A stretch of 64,000 nt of DNA from an uncultured Trichococcus sp. Lineage in GTDB: Bacteria > Bacillota > Bacilli > Lactobacillales > Aerococcaceae. Below, one piece after another: positions 36,775-46,521 of the stretch (within the stretch, counting starts at the first letter, position 1; each line of letters opens with the position of its first letter). Position numbers and translations under genes: made by a program. The notes below the pieces were generated by a model. That model ran no database searches. It had not been told where the DNA came from and worked only from the letters and a program-made list of their open reading frames with translations. The stretch covers positions 2,733,501 through 2,797,500 of the forward strand of contig NZ_OY760503.1 of the NCBI RefSeq assembly GCF_963663645.1, given 5' to 3'.

Positions 36775-37650
36775 TCACTTCCCTAATAAGTTTTTCAACA
36801 TGATTTGATGCCGTTTGACCTGATCAGACGCATGCCCTGTCACTTCTGCTTTTGCACCTTCATACTCACTGATCAAGTAGCCTTCCCAGTTATGCTTAAT
36901 GAGTGTTTGTATGATCTCTTCATATGGAATAACAACCTCACGAAAATTTTCATCCATCCTTAAAAATTTTGCATGACAGCAATGCACATACTTCAAAAGC
37001 GGTACCAGCTCTTCAACTTTGCTGTGTTCGCATGGAGGGCCCACAAAATCATTTTCACCGAATCCTACTAAAGCATTATCTCCTGTCTGAAAAATACCGA
37101 AGTCAATATTCAATCCAAAAAATTCAGTATTCTCTTTTTCGATGAATTCCACATAATCGTGAATCATTCTCGAATCTAAAATAGTTGGACTATGGATTTC
37201 AGGACACATGCGGACATCATATTTTTCTGCCAATCCCAGTGCACCTTTGATGAATTCACGCCAGTTGGATACAGGGGTAAGGGTATCATCAATAACGCCT
37301 AATTTTGTTCTTAAAACCTTAAATCCTAGCTTGTTTGCAATTTTGAAATCTCGCTCAAGCATAGCGATGCTTTCTTTAGTAGTGAGTTCCCTGCCTTTAT
37401 ATAATCGGGATTCAACCCAGTGACCATATTCCGCTGGTTCCAATTTAAAGTGATTCAATTTTTGGTGCCAGTCATCAATCCAAGCATCCGTAACATCAGG
37501 ATATTTGACGATATGAGAATTTGCCAAGATCTCAATTCCAGTAGCTCCCGTGTCGCAGATGTCTTGCATAATGTCATCAAGATCCATTGAGACTCCGAAC
37601 ACTTTGTTGTAGCTATATGCAGAAACGCCACGCTTAATCTTATGCTCCAT
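36775..37650 (-). CDS. C-glycoside deglycosidase alpha subunit / TIM-barrel sugar isomerase-like, set 2
   Basis: 291 aa. It opens KIKRGVSAYSYNKVFG, and metal ligands are likely in MCPEIHSPT (Glu, His), GLNIDFGIF (Asp), VHCCHAKFL (His) and ISEYEG (Glu). Same fold and neighbours as the gene at 35269 but clearly diverged. The ATG at 37650 follows GGGAGGAACAG; the frame to 37665 lacks a site. It is 17 bp after the Gfo/Idh gene. Confidence 0.8.
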   Translation of the reverse strand: MEHKIKRGVSAYSYNKVFGVSMDLDDIMQDICDTGATGIEILANSHIVKYPDVTDAWIDDWHQKLNHFKLEPAEYGHWVESRLYKGRELTTKESIAMLERDFKIANKLGFKVLRTKLGVIDDTLTPVSNWREFIKGALGLAEKYDVRMCPEIHSPTILDSRMIHDYVEFIEKENTEFFGLNIDFGIFQTGDNALVGFGENDFVGPPCEHSKVEELVPLLKYVHCCHAKFLRMDENFREVVIPYEEIIQTLIKHNWEGYLISEYEGAKAEVTGHASDQVKRHQIMLKNLLGK

Positions 37651-37667
37651 TACTGTTCCTCCCAAGC

Positions 37668-38765
37668 TTAATCAAATTCAACGACTTGTCCTGTCTCAGC
37701 TGATTTGTAGATTGCTTCCAGGATTTGGGTCACGACAATCGCCTGTTCAGGCTTCACCATTGGGTCTGTGTCATTCAGGATCGCATCCACCCACTGTTTG
37801 GCTTCAGCATCACGTTGTTCCAACGTAGCCCCTTCGAATCCGAACACACCGCCGGCATCGGATGGCTGCGTCTGTTCCAATTGATTGTGGGCTGCTTTAT
37901 TGAAGACGACATAGCCCTGATCGATGAAAGCTTTTCCGAACATTTCCGCTCCGCCTTCAGTTCCGCAAAGCGTAACCTGGGCTTCTTTCGGGTTGATCAT
38001 GTTGAGTGCCCAAGCAGCCTCCAGGAAGATGGTCGCGCCGTTTTCCATTTTGATCAGTCCGAAAGCCGAGTCTTCCGTTTCGAAAGTATCCGGATTCCAA
38101 GGGCCGAACATGTTCGCCATCGGATTGTCCTTCAGTTTTTGATAAGTTGATCCTAGTACTGATTTTGGTTTGTAGTTGTTCATGTACCAAAGCGTCAAGT
38201 CCAAGGCATGCGTGCCGATATCGATCAGCGGGCCACCGCCCTGTTTTGATTTATCAGGGAAGACTCCCCAGGTAGGAACGCCTTTGCGGCGGATGGCATG
38301 TGCCTTAGCGAAGTAGATATCGCCCAATTCGCCTTTGCTGCAAGCATCGTAAGTAGCTAAGGAATCGGCACGGAAACGGTTCTGGTAGCCGATCGTCAAT
38401 TTTTTGCCGGTGCGTTGAGCAGCATCCAACATTTCTTTAGCCTCTGCATAGTTGATCGCCATCGGTTTTTCGCACATGACATGCTTGCCTGCCTCCAAGG
38501 CATCAACCGTGATGTATGAGTGGGAAATATTCGGTGTCAACACATGGATGACATCAATGTCTTCTCTAGCCAAAAGCGCTTTGTAGTCTTCCGTCACTAA
38601 AGCATCCGCTGTACCATATTCCTTGGCAGCTTTTTCAGCCCGTTCGATGACCGTGTCACAGAAAGCCACGATTTCCACTTTATCCGATAATTTAGCCAAT
38701 GCCGGGAAATGCTTCCCGTTGGCGATTCCTCCGCAGCCGATGATTCCGAATTTTAATTTATTCAT
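37668..38765 (-). CDS. Gfo/Idh/MocA family oxidoreductase (glycoside 3-dehydrogenase candidate, set 2)
   Basis: 365 aa with the Rossmann motif GIIGCGGIANGKHFPAL, CEKPMAIN (catalytic Lys), and GGGPLIDIGTHALDLTLWYM (catalytic Asp/His). It is the first gene of the long run ending at 30935. GGAGGAAATAAC precedes the ATG. It probably oxidises the C3 hydroxyl of glucosides with NAD(H) cycling, so that cleavage and re-reduction are redox neutral (known for the family; inferred here). Confidence 0.86.
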   Translation of the reverse strand: MNKLKFGIIGCGGIANGKHFPALAKLSDKVEIVAFCDTVIERAEKAAKEYGTADALVTEDYKALLAREDIDVIHVLTPNISHSYITVDALEAGKHVMCEKPMAINYAEAKEMLDAAQRTGKKLTIGYQNRFRADSLATYDACSKGELGDIYFAKAHAIRRKGVPTWGVFPDKSKQGGGPLIDIGTHALDLTLWYMNNYKPKSVLGSTYQKLKDNPMANMFGPWNPDTFETEDSAFGLIKMENGATIFLEAAWALNMINPKEAQVTLCGTEGGAEMFGKAFIDQGYVVFNKAAHNQLEQTQPSDAGGVFGFEGATLEQRDAEAKQWVDAILNDTDPMVKPEQAIVVTQILEAIYKSAETGQVVEFD

Positions 38766-38781
38766 GTTATTTCCTCCTTTT

Positions 38782-38795
38782 GGTTATCGCTTACA
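38782..38795 (-). promoter_or_regulatory. cre-like catabolite repression site upstream of the C-glycoside operon
   Basis: Minus-strand TGTAAGCGATAACC matches the CcpA consensus TGWAARCGNTWNCW at 13 of 14 positions, 17-30 bp before the start of the first operon gene. Confidence 0.6.
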
Positions 38796-38925
38796 AGATT
38801 ATTCTATTATGAATTGCGCTTTTGCTCTCAACTTTATGAATAAAACTAAATCACACATTTTTATCATAAAAAAAATCAGTTTCACCTCAAACTAAATATC
38901 TATCACACTTTTTTAACTCGAAGTG

Positions 38926-38960
38926 CAAAAAAAGATTCCACTGCAATTGCAATGAAATCT
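38926..38960 (-). terminator. Terminator of the GH43 gene
   Basis: Twelve-base-pair stem with two G-U pairs (minus strand AGATTTCATTGC / GCAGTGGAATCT, loop AATT) followed by TTTTTTT. Confidence 0.8.
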
Positions 38961-38999
38961 TACAGGTAAATATCCGCTTGCCTTCTTTTACTTGACTAA

Positions 39000-40625
39000 C
39001 TACTGGTGGATAGGCTTGTAGGAAAACCAATCGAATAAGACTTGCTTATTCTTCGGCTCGCTCACCCCGCTGCCAAACATACCAATGTAGGCTCCAACGA
39101 ATCCACCGGCCGTCTCTGACCCCAAGAAACTACCATCGATGTTTTCTGAAACTATCGCCATGTTTTTCTCATCGGCTCCCGCATAGAAGCTGTATTTTGT
39201 TTCATCAGACGCTATTTTCAAGAACAGTACATTGTCCAGGGAATCGTTAATTTCGATCGTATTGTTGCTGCTTTCTCTGTAATAGAGCTTCTTGTTCTCA
39301 ACATAGGAATCAGCAGTGATGCAACTAACGCAAGTATTCCCGGCATTATTTTGAAAAACTTCCAGTCGCAGCTGATGGGCATTGTTTTGTAGCACAACCA
39401 ATCCCGCTGTTTCTTCCTGTTCGGGTTTGAATATCATTTTAGTGATTGCTTCAAACTTCAAATGCTGTTGTCTTTTGCCGATGAAACTGACACATTCTTT
39501 TGTATTGCCGCTCTCTTGATATCGTTCCATCATATCAGCGCTGAGGCCCTGAAGCTCCCAAGGCGTGACTTGCTTTTGTAAAAGTTTCAATCTTAAGTGC
39601 CCATCTTTGACATCAGCAAAATCTTCGTATGGCGTTCCCAGATAATTCCATTGGAATCCGATTTTTTCATCATTGAAGTCATCAAAAAATTCCTCAGTCT
39701 TTTTTGGTCCGACAGGGAGATCGGTGGGGTTCGGATAGGTATATTCGACCTTACCGGTTCCGTAGCTCACAATCGGCCATCCCTCTTCCCATATGACTGG
39801 AGCAATAAACGTTTCCCGGCCCAATATTTTATGGTAACCACCCATCAGTCTTGAGCCCAGCATGACCATGTACCAAGATCCATCTGCTAATTCCACAAGA
39901 TCACCGTGCCCAACATTGCATATCGGATAGTTTTTGCCAAGGTGTCTGTGGGTTAGGATAGGATTGCCTTTGTACCCCTCATATTCCCCCATGACTTCCT
40001 TGCTCCTGCTGATTGTGATTGCATGAAAGTGTTCTGTTCCTCCTTCAGAGATCATAAGATAATACCAACCGTCTTTTTTATACAGGTGGGGACCTTCGGG
40101 AGAAGCGGCATTCTTCAAAGCACCGCTCCATAACAATTTTCTTTCCCCAACAAGCTTCATGGTTTCTAAATCAATTTCGCTGCACCAAATTCTGGGTTCT
40201 TCTCCGAAACCGGTAGTACCTGTATAATATGCCTTGCCGTCATCATCAAAAAATAATGAGGGGTCTATTCCGTCAGCCCCACGGATCACATTAATTTCAG
40301 ACCAAGGCCCTTTTGGGTCCTTAGCCGTAACGATGAAGTTATTTCCTTGCATCGTTACGTTGGTTGTAATGACGTAGAACATCCCATCATGGTAACGGAT
40401 AGTGGGTGCAAAAATCCCCCCGGAAATCATTTCATAGGTCAAAGGCAGTTGACTTTTACGATCAAGAACATTGCCGATTTGTTCCCAGTTGACGAGATTT
40501 TTACTGTGAAAAATAGGAATCCCTGGAAAAAAACTGAAGCTGGATGAAATTAAGTAAAAATCATCTTCCACACGCACTATTGATGGATCCGGATAACATC
40601 CCGGTAGTATAGGATTTTCAATCAT
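39000..40625 (-). CDS. GH43 family beta-xylosidase/arabinofuranosidase
   Basis: 541 aa. The N-terminal five-bladed propeller (1 to about 310) has NPILPGCYPDPSIV (catalytic base Asp), DGIDPSLFFDDDGKAYYTG (pKa-modulating Asp) and SPEGPHLYKKDGWYYLM (acid Glu). A C-terminal concanavalin-like domain (about 320-541, beginning DDFNDEKIG) follows. There is no signal peptide, so it acts on imported xylo- or arabino-oligosaccharides. The start is ATG 40625 after GAGTGGG, or an upstream GTG at 40634. It lies 84 bp after the GPH symporter. Confidence 0.88.
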   Translation of the reverse strand: MIENPILPGCYPDPSIVRVEDDFYLISSSFSFFPGIPIFHSKNLVNWEQIGNVLDRKSQLPLTYEMISGGIFAPTIRYHDGMFYVITTNVTMQGNNFIVTAKDPKGPWSEINVIRGADGIDPSLFFDDDGKAYYTGTTGFGEEPRIWCSEIDLETMKLVGERKLLWSGALKNAASPEGPHLYKKDGWYYLMISEGGTEHFHAITISRSKEVMGEYEGYKGNPILTHRHLGKNYPICNVGHGDLVELADGSWYMVMLGSRLMGGYHKILGRETFIAPVIWEEGWPIVSYGTGKVEYTYPNPTDLPVGPKKTEEFFDDFNDEKIGFQWNYLGTPYEDFADVKDGHLRLKLLQKQVTPWELQGLSADMMERYQESGNTKECVSFIGKRQQHLKFEAITKMIFKPEQEETAGLVVLQNNAHQLRLEVFQNNAGNTCVSCITADSYVENKKLYYRESSNNTIEINDSLDNVLFLKIASDETKYSFYAGADEKNMAIVSENIDGSFLGSETAGGFVGAYIGMFGSGVSEPKNKQVLFDWFSYKPIHQ

Positions 40626-40709
40626 ATTTCCCACTCATTTCTTAGTATTGGTTCTCACGGTTCATGTTTCTGAAACAGATTTCCTTACAAAATGCCTTGC
40701 CTCAATTCA

Positions 40710-42122
40710 TTAAGCTTCTTCTAGTTCTCGGATTTCCAATTCGACTGCGATTTGATCCATCTGTTTTTTATCAAGTTTGTACCAATACAAGGGAAGAATG
40801 CTGAGTACCATTAAAATCGCAGGGACTAAGTTTACTACCACATTTATTCCTGTGATAGAGGCTTGTGACTGTGCTGCTCCTGGTACATAACCGGTTGCTG
40901 AAAGCATCAGCACTCCCCCGGCTCCGGCTATCGCTGATGCAAGTTTTACACCAAATCCTAAGAACGAGAATGTCAATCCTTCATCTCGCACTCTATATTT
41001 CCAATCTCCATATTCCACACAATCAGATAACATTCCTGTGGAAACACTGCCAGCTGAGTTCGAAAGTCCAATAAATGCAGCAGTCGTCAGCAAGAAGGCG
41101 GTGTTACCGGACGGGAAAAGAAACAGAACGAATATAGATACAATACTGATCAGACTTAGTATCAGCAACCAATTTCTCTTACCAAATTTCTTTGTAGCCA
41201 CTGGCAACAACATACTACCTATCAATTGAAAAACAGTCATACTTGTAAAAATTGGTGCAATCATTGTAAAAGATCCGACTACATAAATGACATAGTATGC
41301 AAGTAAGGTCATTCTTCCAATAACGGCCATTGCTCCCAAGAAAACACTCCAAACTGTGATCAACAACATTTTGTTTTTAAATAGCGCTTTCAAAGATGTC
41401 GTAACAGAAATTTTTTGTTTCTCTCTCTTCCTTGAATCCGTTCTTGCTGTTTCCTTACAATGATATGCTGTTAACCAAAAAGCTGGAATCATAATCAAGG
41501 AACAAATAACAGTGACCCAAAAGTAGCCTCGAGAATTAGCAACATCACTGTTACTGAAAAATAAGATAGCTGGCATTACTGCCATGGATAAAATCATTTG
41601 AATGACACTGCCACCAACTGCTCTTGCTGACGTATAATTCATTCGAACTTGTGAGTCTTTTGCAATTCGGTTCACTAAACTGGCATACCCAACCGAAAGT
41701 GCAGTATAAGACATTCCTGCGCCAATATATAAAACTAAGCAAAGAATTACTTTCGTTACACCTTCTACAGGGAAAACCGTAAACGTAAGAATATTAAATA
41801 TAGCTAGGAATGGCGGAGCAAAAATGAGATATGGCCGGAATTTTCCCCATCTAGTTTGTGTTCTGTCAGCTACGATGCCCATCATCGGATCGTTCACAGC
41901 ATCCCAGATACGAGCAACAAGCATGATCATTGAAATTGCAGCAGCAGAAAGCCCAATAATGTCTGTGTAAAAAATCATCAGATAGGTATTGATCATATAC
42001 CAACTCAATTGACTTCCAACTTCACCGAAGCTGTAAAAAACAGCTATCTTTTTACTTGTTTTTTCTTGAATTTGCACTTTTTGACTAGCTACCTCAAAAT
42101 TCATATCCACCTGTTTTTCCAT
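40710..42122 (-). CDS. GPH-family (MFS) sugar:cation symporter
   Basis: 470-aa integral membrane protein with about 12 hydrophobic segments. The N-terminal AVFYSFGEVGSQLSWYMINT and DAVNDPMMGIVADRTQTRWG are hallmarks of the glycoside-pentoside-hexuronide symporters (XynB/MelB/XylP type). There is no C-terminal IIA domain. It would import glycosides for GH43, GH35 and GH3 enzymes. AGGAGG precedes the ATG at 42122. The promoter carries a cre site. Confidence 0.88.
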   Translation of the reverse strand: MEKQVDMNFEVASQKVQIQEKTSKKIAVFYSFGEVGSQLSWYMINTYLMIFYTDIIGLSAAAISMIMLVARIWDAVNDPMMGIVADRTQTRWGKFRPYLIFAPPFLAIFNILTFTVFPVEGVTKVILCLVLYIGAGMSYTALSVGYASLVNRIAKDSQVRMNYTSARAVGGSVIQMILSMAVMPAILFFSNSDVANSRGYFWVTVICSLIMIPAFWLTAYHCKETARTDSRKREKQKISVTTSLKALFKNKMLLITVWSVFLGAMAVIGRMTLLAYYVIYVVGSFTMIAPIFTSMTVFQLIGSMLLPVATKKFGKRNWLLILSLISIVSIFVLFLFPSGNTAFLLTTAAFIGLSNSAGSVSTGMLSDCVEYGDWKYRVRDEGLTFSFLGFGVKLASAIAGAGGVLMLSATGYVPGAAQSQASITGINVVVNLVPAILMVLSILPLYWYKLDKKQMDQIAVELEIRELEEA

Positions 42123-42143
42123 TTGTCTTCCTCCTGATAGTAA

Positions 42144-42171
42144 ATTATAAGACCGCTTGTAATCGATTACA
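42144..42171 (-). promoter_or_regulatory. GPH promoter with cre-like palindrome
   Basis: The minus-strand TATAAT (42149-42144) has no good -35. The perfect palindrome TGTAATCGATTACA (42158-42171) matches the relaxed cre consensus TGWNANCGNTNWCA and covers the spacer/-35 zone. This arrangement suggests an activator-dependent, CcpA-repressed promoter. Confidence 0.6.
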
Positions 42172-42209
42172 TACATAGTTTATACCGGGACGGAAGTTTC
42201 CTCTACTTT

Positions 42210-42260
42210 GGTAGCGTTTAAATTCATGGTACTTCCATAACGAGAAAACGCTACCTTTTA
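42210..42260. repeat. Inverted repeat GGTAGCGTTT / AAACGCTACC
   Basis: Perfect 10-bp arms (42210-42219 and 42246-42255) separated by 26 bp, upstream of the GPH promoter and downstream of the AraC-GH39 gene. It could be paired activator half-sites or a terminator stem. Confidence 0.5.
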
Positions 42261-42292
42261 TTGTTGTGTAAATTTGTGTGGCACATTCTTAA

Positions 42293-44728
42293 CTAATTTG
42301 ATACTTTTTGGATGTCAAACAAGCAAATATCATACGGGGATAGATGGATTTCCAGTACTAATTTATCATCGCTGATGATTTGTGTCTGTATTTCGATCTT
42401 CGGAACGCATTTTTGCTTCAGGTATTGGATCATTTCTTTATCAAAATGATCGATTTGGCTGATTGCATTGACTTCTTCCAAAAAATTGCCGTTGTTCTTC
42501 CCGATGCTGTACTTGGTGATCCGGTATTTACCGGCTGCTTCAAAACCATTCAGTTCAATTGTCCAATCGATCGGCTGTTCATTGTCGAAAATGGCGTAGG
42601 CATTGTTTTTGTGGAAGCCTCCGATGGTGTCGTAGTAATAGGTCGCATTCAAATGGCTGTAGTGGTAGCACAGCAACTGATATTGCTTTTCTTTTCTGGT
42701 CACGATCAGATTTTCGGAAGCGAAGATTCTTTTCGGACCCAATTTCTTCAGAAATTTGAAAGCAAAGTAACCAATTTTGGGGACTCCATTTTTGGATAGG
42801 ATACCGGCTCCGCCAAAGATTTCTTTTTTGGCTGTATCGAAACTGGTCACCGTCAAATCCGACAACTGCCAATATCCGATCAGATCGCAATAGGACAGGA
42901 TCGACAGGATATTCTTCAGGATATAGGCGCCTTTAAAGGCCGTATCATTGATGATTTCCCTGTTCAGGATGGTCACGTTGAACTCCGTCACGTACAACTT
43001 CGTACCCAAGTCCAATTCATCCAGCAAGGTGCGGATGTCCCTGATCTTATTCAGCATATAATCTTCATCATGGGAAATCGGATTCGCACGCTTCTCTACA
43101 ACATAGCCATGTTTGATTTCATCGATCGGATAGATGCCGATGCTGATGAAGTCCGGTTTGATTTTTTCCTGTTTCCATTTGCGCAGAAAATTCCGCATGT
43201 CTCCCCGTTCGATGTCCAAACTCAGCCCGCAGCCGCCTACTTGCATTCCCGGAACAATGCGCTTGATTGATTCGCTGATTTGGCTGAAGTAACGGATATA
43301 GTGCGGATACTGCGAAATATCCACCTGTCCATCATTCATCTCGATCAGGGATAGTTGTTCTTGATTCGTATTTTTAAGGACGAATGCATTCGGTTTCCAT
43401 ATTTCAATGATCCATTTCGAGACTTCCTCATCGCCGTACTTATCGATGCAATGGTTGAGAAAGGTTGTGAACCTGAGCAAAATCCCGTCCATTCTGTTGG
43501 TCTTCAGCTCAAACGGTTCTTTCTTAATGATTTTTGTGTGGGTTTCATGTATCAGTTTGCCTTTGAATCCGAGTTCCAAAAACGGAATCATCCCGGCATC
43601 GAGAACCGTCTGCAGGATTTCATCAACTTTTGTGAAGTCGAATTCATCGCCAACTTGTTCAAATAAAACATTGTTGAACAAGCCCCAAATCCGGCCGTAG
43701 CGAAAAGCATTCTGCTCTTGTGTGTATCGGATTTGTTGGGAGAATGACGTGTGGAGCAGGTCCCCCGCGTAACCGAGATTGATCAGATATTTGTCGTAAT
43801 TGAAATCTTCCGACTCTGAGACATCGATTTTCAGCTTATCGGCATTATTGCCTTCCTCCTCATCAGCAAAGTACTTCTCTAGGTCCATCAATTCTTCATT
43901 CGGTATCGCAAAAGGTGATGATTGGATTTCGATGCCTTTTTTTGATTCTCTGCGGTACTCGCTGGGAGTCAGCCCTTGATATTTTTTGAACAACCGGTTG
44001 AAGGAATTGATATTGGAAAATCCGGCTGAGAACGCAATGTTGGTAACGGATTTTTCTGTTTCGAACAAATCTTTCCGCACTTTTTCCAGACGTTTTCTGA
44101 TCAGATACTCGCTCAGGGATAAGCCGATTTCGTTCGAGAATAGTTTGGAAAGGTATTGTTCCGATACGAACAATTTCCCTGCCAAATCAGATAAGCGGAT
44201 CTCTTTATCAAAGTTATTATCGATGTAAAATTTGACTTCCTCGACTTTTTGCTTGATGCTCCTGTCCGACTCAAGTTGCACTTTCACAAAATACTTCTTT
44301 TCCAAAGTATTGATGAGGTTGAAGTAAACCTCAAAGATTTCCGATATCCGTTTCTGTTCCTTAAAAATGTACAGTTCCACCAATTGGTTCAACAGATAGG
44401 TTACTTGCATATCCGAGCTGTGCGTATTTTTGACCGAATCGCCTGTAAAATAGTAGCTGTACGGGTCGGACTCATCCTCTTCGGAATAAAAATACTGCAG
44501 CGACAACTGAAAAACTTTTGAGTCGCCGGTATGGCATGTATACGATTTTGATTTATGCAGTATAAAAAAATCGTCCTTTTGCAAAGTCAAATAACTGCCT
44601 TCGGATTCTACCGACAGTTCCCCGACCAACACATACAGCAGATGGATATCATCATCAAAATTTTGGATGACTTCCTTGTTAACGATTTTTTTGATTTTGA
44701 TGTTTTCCCATGGATTGATGAGTTTCAT
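42293..44728 (-). CDS. AraC family regulator fused to a GH39-like domain (811 aa)
   Basis: An N-terminal cupin-like sensor (1 to about 110), AraC HTH pair (about 165-265: LSDLAGKLFVSEQYLSKLF and VTNIAFSAGFSNINSFNRLFKKYQGLTPSEYR), then a GH39 xylosidase-like barrel (about 310-811). The barrel's acid/base motif WNEPN is degraded to IWKPNAF, while a VTEFN nucleophile-like segment remains. It is therefore probably a sugar-sensing pseudoenzyme rather than a hydrolase. GAGGTG precedes the ATG. Likely activates the GPH-GH43 genes just downstream (inference). Confidence 0.85.
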   Translation of the reverse strand: MKLINPWENIKIKKIVNKEVIQNFDDDIHLLYVLVGELSVESEGSYLTLQKDDFFILHKSKSYTCHTGDSKVFQLSLQYFYSEEDESDPYSYYFTGDSVKNTHSSDMQVTYLLNQLVELYIFKEQKRISEIFEVYFNLINTLEKKYFVKVQLESDRSIKQKVEEVKFYIDNNFDKEIRLSDLAGKLFVSEQYLSKLFSNEIGLSLSEYLIRKRLEKVRKDLFETEKSVTNIAFSAGFSNINSFNRLFKKYQGLTPSEYRRESKKGIEIQSSPFAIPNEELMDLEKYFADEEEGNNADKLKIDVSESEDFNYDKYLINLGYAGDLLHTSFSQQIRYTQEQNAFRYGRIWGLFNNVLFEQVGDEFDFTKVDEILQTVLDAGMIPFLELGFKGKLIHETHTKIIKKEPFELKTNRMDGILLRFTTFLNHCIDKYGDEEVSKWIIEIWKPNAFVLKNTNQEQLSLIEMNDGQVDISQYPHYIRYFSQISESIKRIVPGMQVGGCGLSLDIERGDMRNFLRKWKQEKIKPDFISIGIYPIDEIKHGYVVEKRANPISHDEDYMLNKIRDIRTLLDELDLGTKLYVTEFNVTILNREIINDTAFKGAYILKNILSILSYCDLIGYWQLSDLTVTSFDTAKKEIFGGAGILSKNGVPKIGYFAFKFLKKLGPKRIFASENLIVTRKEKQYQLLCYHYSHLNATYYYDTIGGFHKNNAYAIFDNEQPIDWTIELNGFEAAGKYRITKYSIGKNNGNFLEEVNAISQIDHFDKEMIQYLKQKCVPKIEIQTQIISDDKLVLEIHLSPYDICLFDIQKVSN

Positions 44729-44843
44729 ACAATCACCTCTTTCAGGTATTACTATATGCTATTCAGGTAGCTCCTCACAAGTGCACACAGCATAAAAAAC
44801 AGTGCTGCACTTAAAATAACAAATTGGATTTCAGGACAATAAC

Positions 44844-44900
44844 AAAAAGTCCTTTATAATGGTTGATAAGAAGACTCATCCAAGACCACTAAAAAGGACT
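44844..44900 (-). terminator. Terminator of the GH35 gene
   Basis: Long-loop hairpin AGTCCTTT (44848-44855) / AAAGGACT (44893-44900) with TTTTTG following on the minus strand; the loop has further pairing potential. Confidence 0.5.
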
Positions 44901-44937
44901 GACGCATAATCAATTCTAGTTCAATTCGAATGCTACT

Positions 44938-46479
44938 TTAATATTTAAACAATTCAATGAGGTAGCAACTTGGCATTGCATCAAAACTAACCGACATTTT
45001 TTCATCACCGTTCAGAACTCTACCGGCTATAAATTTCCCATCTTTTAAATCGCCTTCTTCAAATTTGATGACTTCTACTTTATAATTTTCACCTGGCTTA
45101 GCCCGGAAGCTAAGCTTGCTCATCATTCCTACAAGCAAGAATTTGTTTTCTTCAAGTTCAAAAATCGCTCCTGAAGCAACAGGCTTCTTGTCCATTCTCG
45201 GTGCATAAGAAACAACTAGATCATAATTAGTCAGGTTAATGAAAGCCCCAAAATCGGTTTCGTACTTTTTAACATAACTGTGCACTCTACCCGTTCCCCG
45301 ATACTCCATCAAGAGTGGTTTTAGGTTTTCGATTATTGAATAGGTTTTGGCCAAATAGTTCTTGCTGCCTTCGATATCAAAAGCGGATGGATCTATATTG
45401 AGAGCCATCATCACATCCATTGGAGGCTTATTGATACTTTCTGGAGGGAGCACCAATTCTTCAATCCCAAATGGAGAATAACCAATCGCATTATGCTTCG
45501 TAAACGCATACAAACAGTAGGAAGAAGTAACTGCATCTTTTCTGACTTCCGGAACCAATAGCGGATTTCCTTCATACGCATACTCATCCAATACTTGTGG
45601 CACGTAAGGAACGTAGATGTCTGGGGCCAAAGTAAATAAAGAGGGTGCAATGGCTTTCCAAATTTTATGAACTTCTTTTACAGGGCCCCCGCTAGGATAC
45701 GAACCAGGATACCATGGATACTGTTTTAGCCAAGCGTTTGTGAAATATGGAATTGGATATTCGTATTTTCCGGCTGAGGTAATTTTTTCAACCGCTCTTG
45801 CGTAGTGATAGGCCATAAAGCTCTCATTAGCATCTTTTCCGAAAGCCTCGTCCCATGTGCCGACTAAGTTTAGCTTATCCGCCAAATCTTGGGGGATCTC
45901 TTTGCTGATGAGGTCATTTGCTAGGGGACTATAGTCTCTGTCTGTCCCTAATAAACCGATTTCATTTTCGACCTGAACCATGATAACAGTTGAATGGTCT
46001 TGGTCTGTCTCTTTAATATGCTTCATCACTTTGGAAAAAGCGTAAGCATCTTTCTCGACAGCCAGTTCGCATAAAGGCGAAATCGAATGCAACTTCTCTC
46101 CTTTAGCTGTTTGCACTCTGCTGTATTTGCTGGAGTCCTGCTTCATCCACTTGGGCGTATACATGCTTTCCGCATTTTTCCAAAGTCCAAACCAGATCAA
46201 GATGAGATGCATCTTTTGCTCCCTAGCTTGGCTGATCAGTCCATCCAACAAAGTGAAATCAAATTCCCCTTCTACAGGTTCTATCAACTCCCAATAGATT
46301 GGCGCAATTACAGAATTCATATTAAGCGGTTTCAAATTCGGCCACACGTTTTCCTCCATGTATTTTAGATTGCTGGTACTCGAATTATGAAGTTCGCCGG
46401 CTAATGAAAAAAATGGTTCTCCCTTTACGTAAAGTGTTGGAAATCCCTTTTCGTTTCTGATTTCAGGTATTTTTGTCAT
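44938..46479 (-). CDS. GH35-type beta-galactosidase with DUF5597-like C-terminus
   Basis: 513 aa. The N-terminal barrel begins FPTLYVKGEPFFSLAGELHNSS and has VIAPIYWELIEPVEGEFDF and the acid/base IMVQVENEIG; a later LLVPEVRKD likely holds the nucleophile Glu. The C-terminal part fits the DUF5597 beta-sandwich. No signal peptide, so intracellular. AAAAGGAGGAATATTC precedes the ATG. It is divergent from an AraC regulator that probably controls it. Confidence 0.83.
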   Translation of the reverse strand: MTKIPEIRNEKGFPTLYVKGEPFFSLAGELHNSSTSNLKYMEENVWPNLKPLNMNSVIAPIYWELIEPVEGEFDFTLLDGLISQAREQKMHLILIWFGLWKNAESMYTPKWMKQDSSKYSRVQTAKGEKLHSISPLCELAVEKDAYAFSKVMKHIKETDQDHSTVIMVQVENEIGLLGTDRDYSPLANDLISKEIPQDLADKLNLVGTWDEAFGKDANESFMAYHYARAVEKITSAGKYEYPIPYFTNAWLKQYPWYPGSYPSGGPVKEVHKIWKAIAPSLFTLAPDIYVPYVPQVLDEYAYEGNPLLVPEVRKDAVTSSYCLYAFTKHNAIGYSPFGIEELVLPPESINKPPMDVMMALNIDPSAFDIEGSKNYLAKTYSIIENLKPLLMEYRGTGRVHSYVKKYETDFGAFINLTNYDLVVSYAPRMDKKPVASGAIFELEENKFLLVGMMSKLSFRAKPGENYKVEVIKFEEGDLKDGKFIAGRVLNGDEKMSVSFDAMPSCYLIELFKY

Positions 46480-46521
46480 TGAATATTCCTCCTTTTCTAT
46501 CTACGCTTAGTATAGTGCCTA

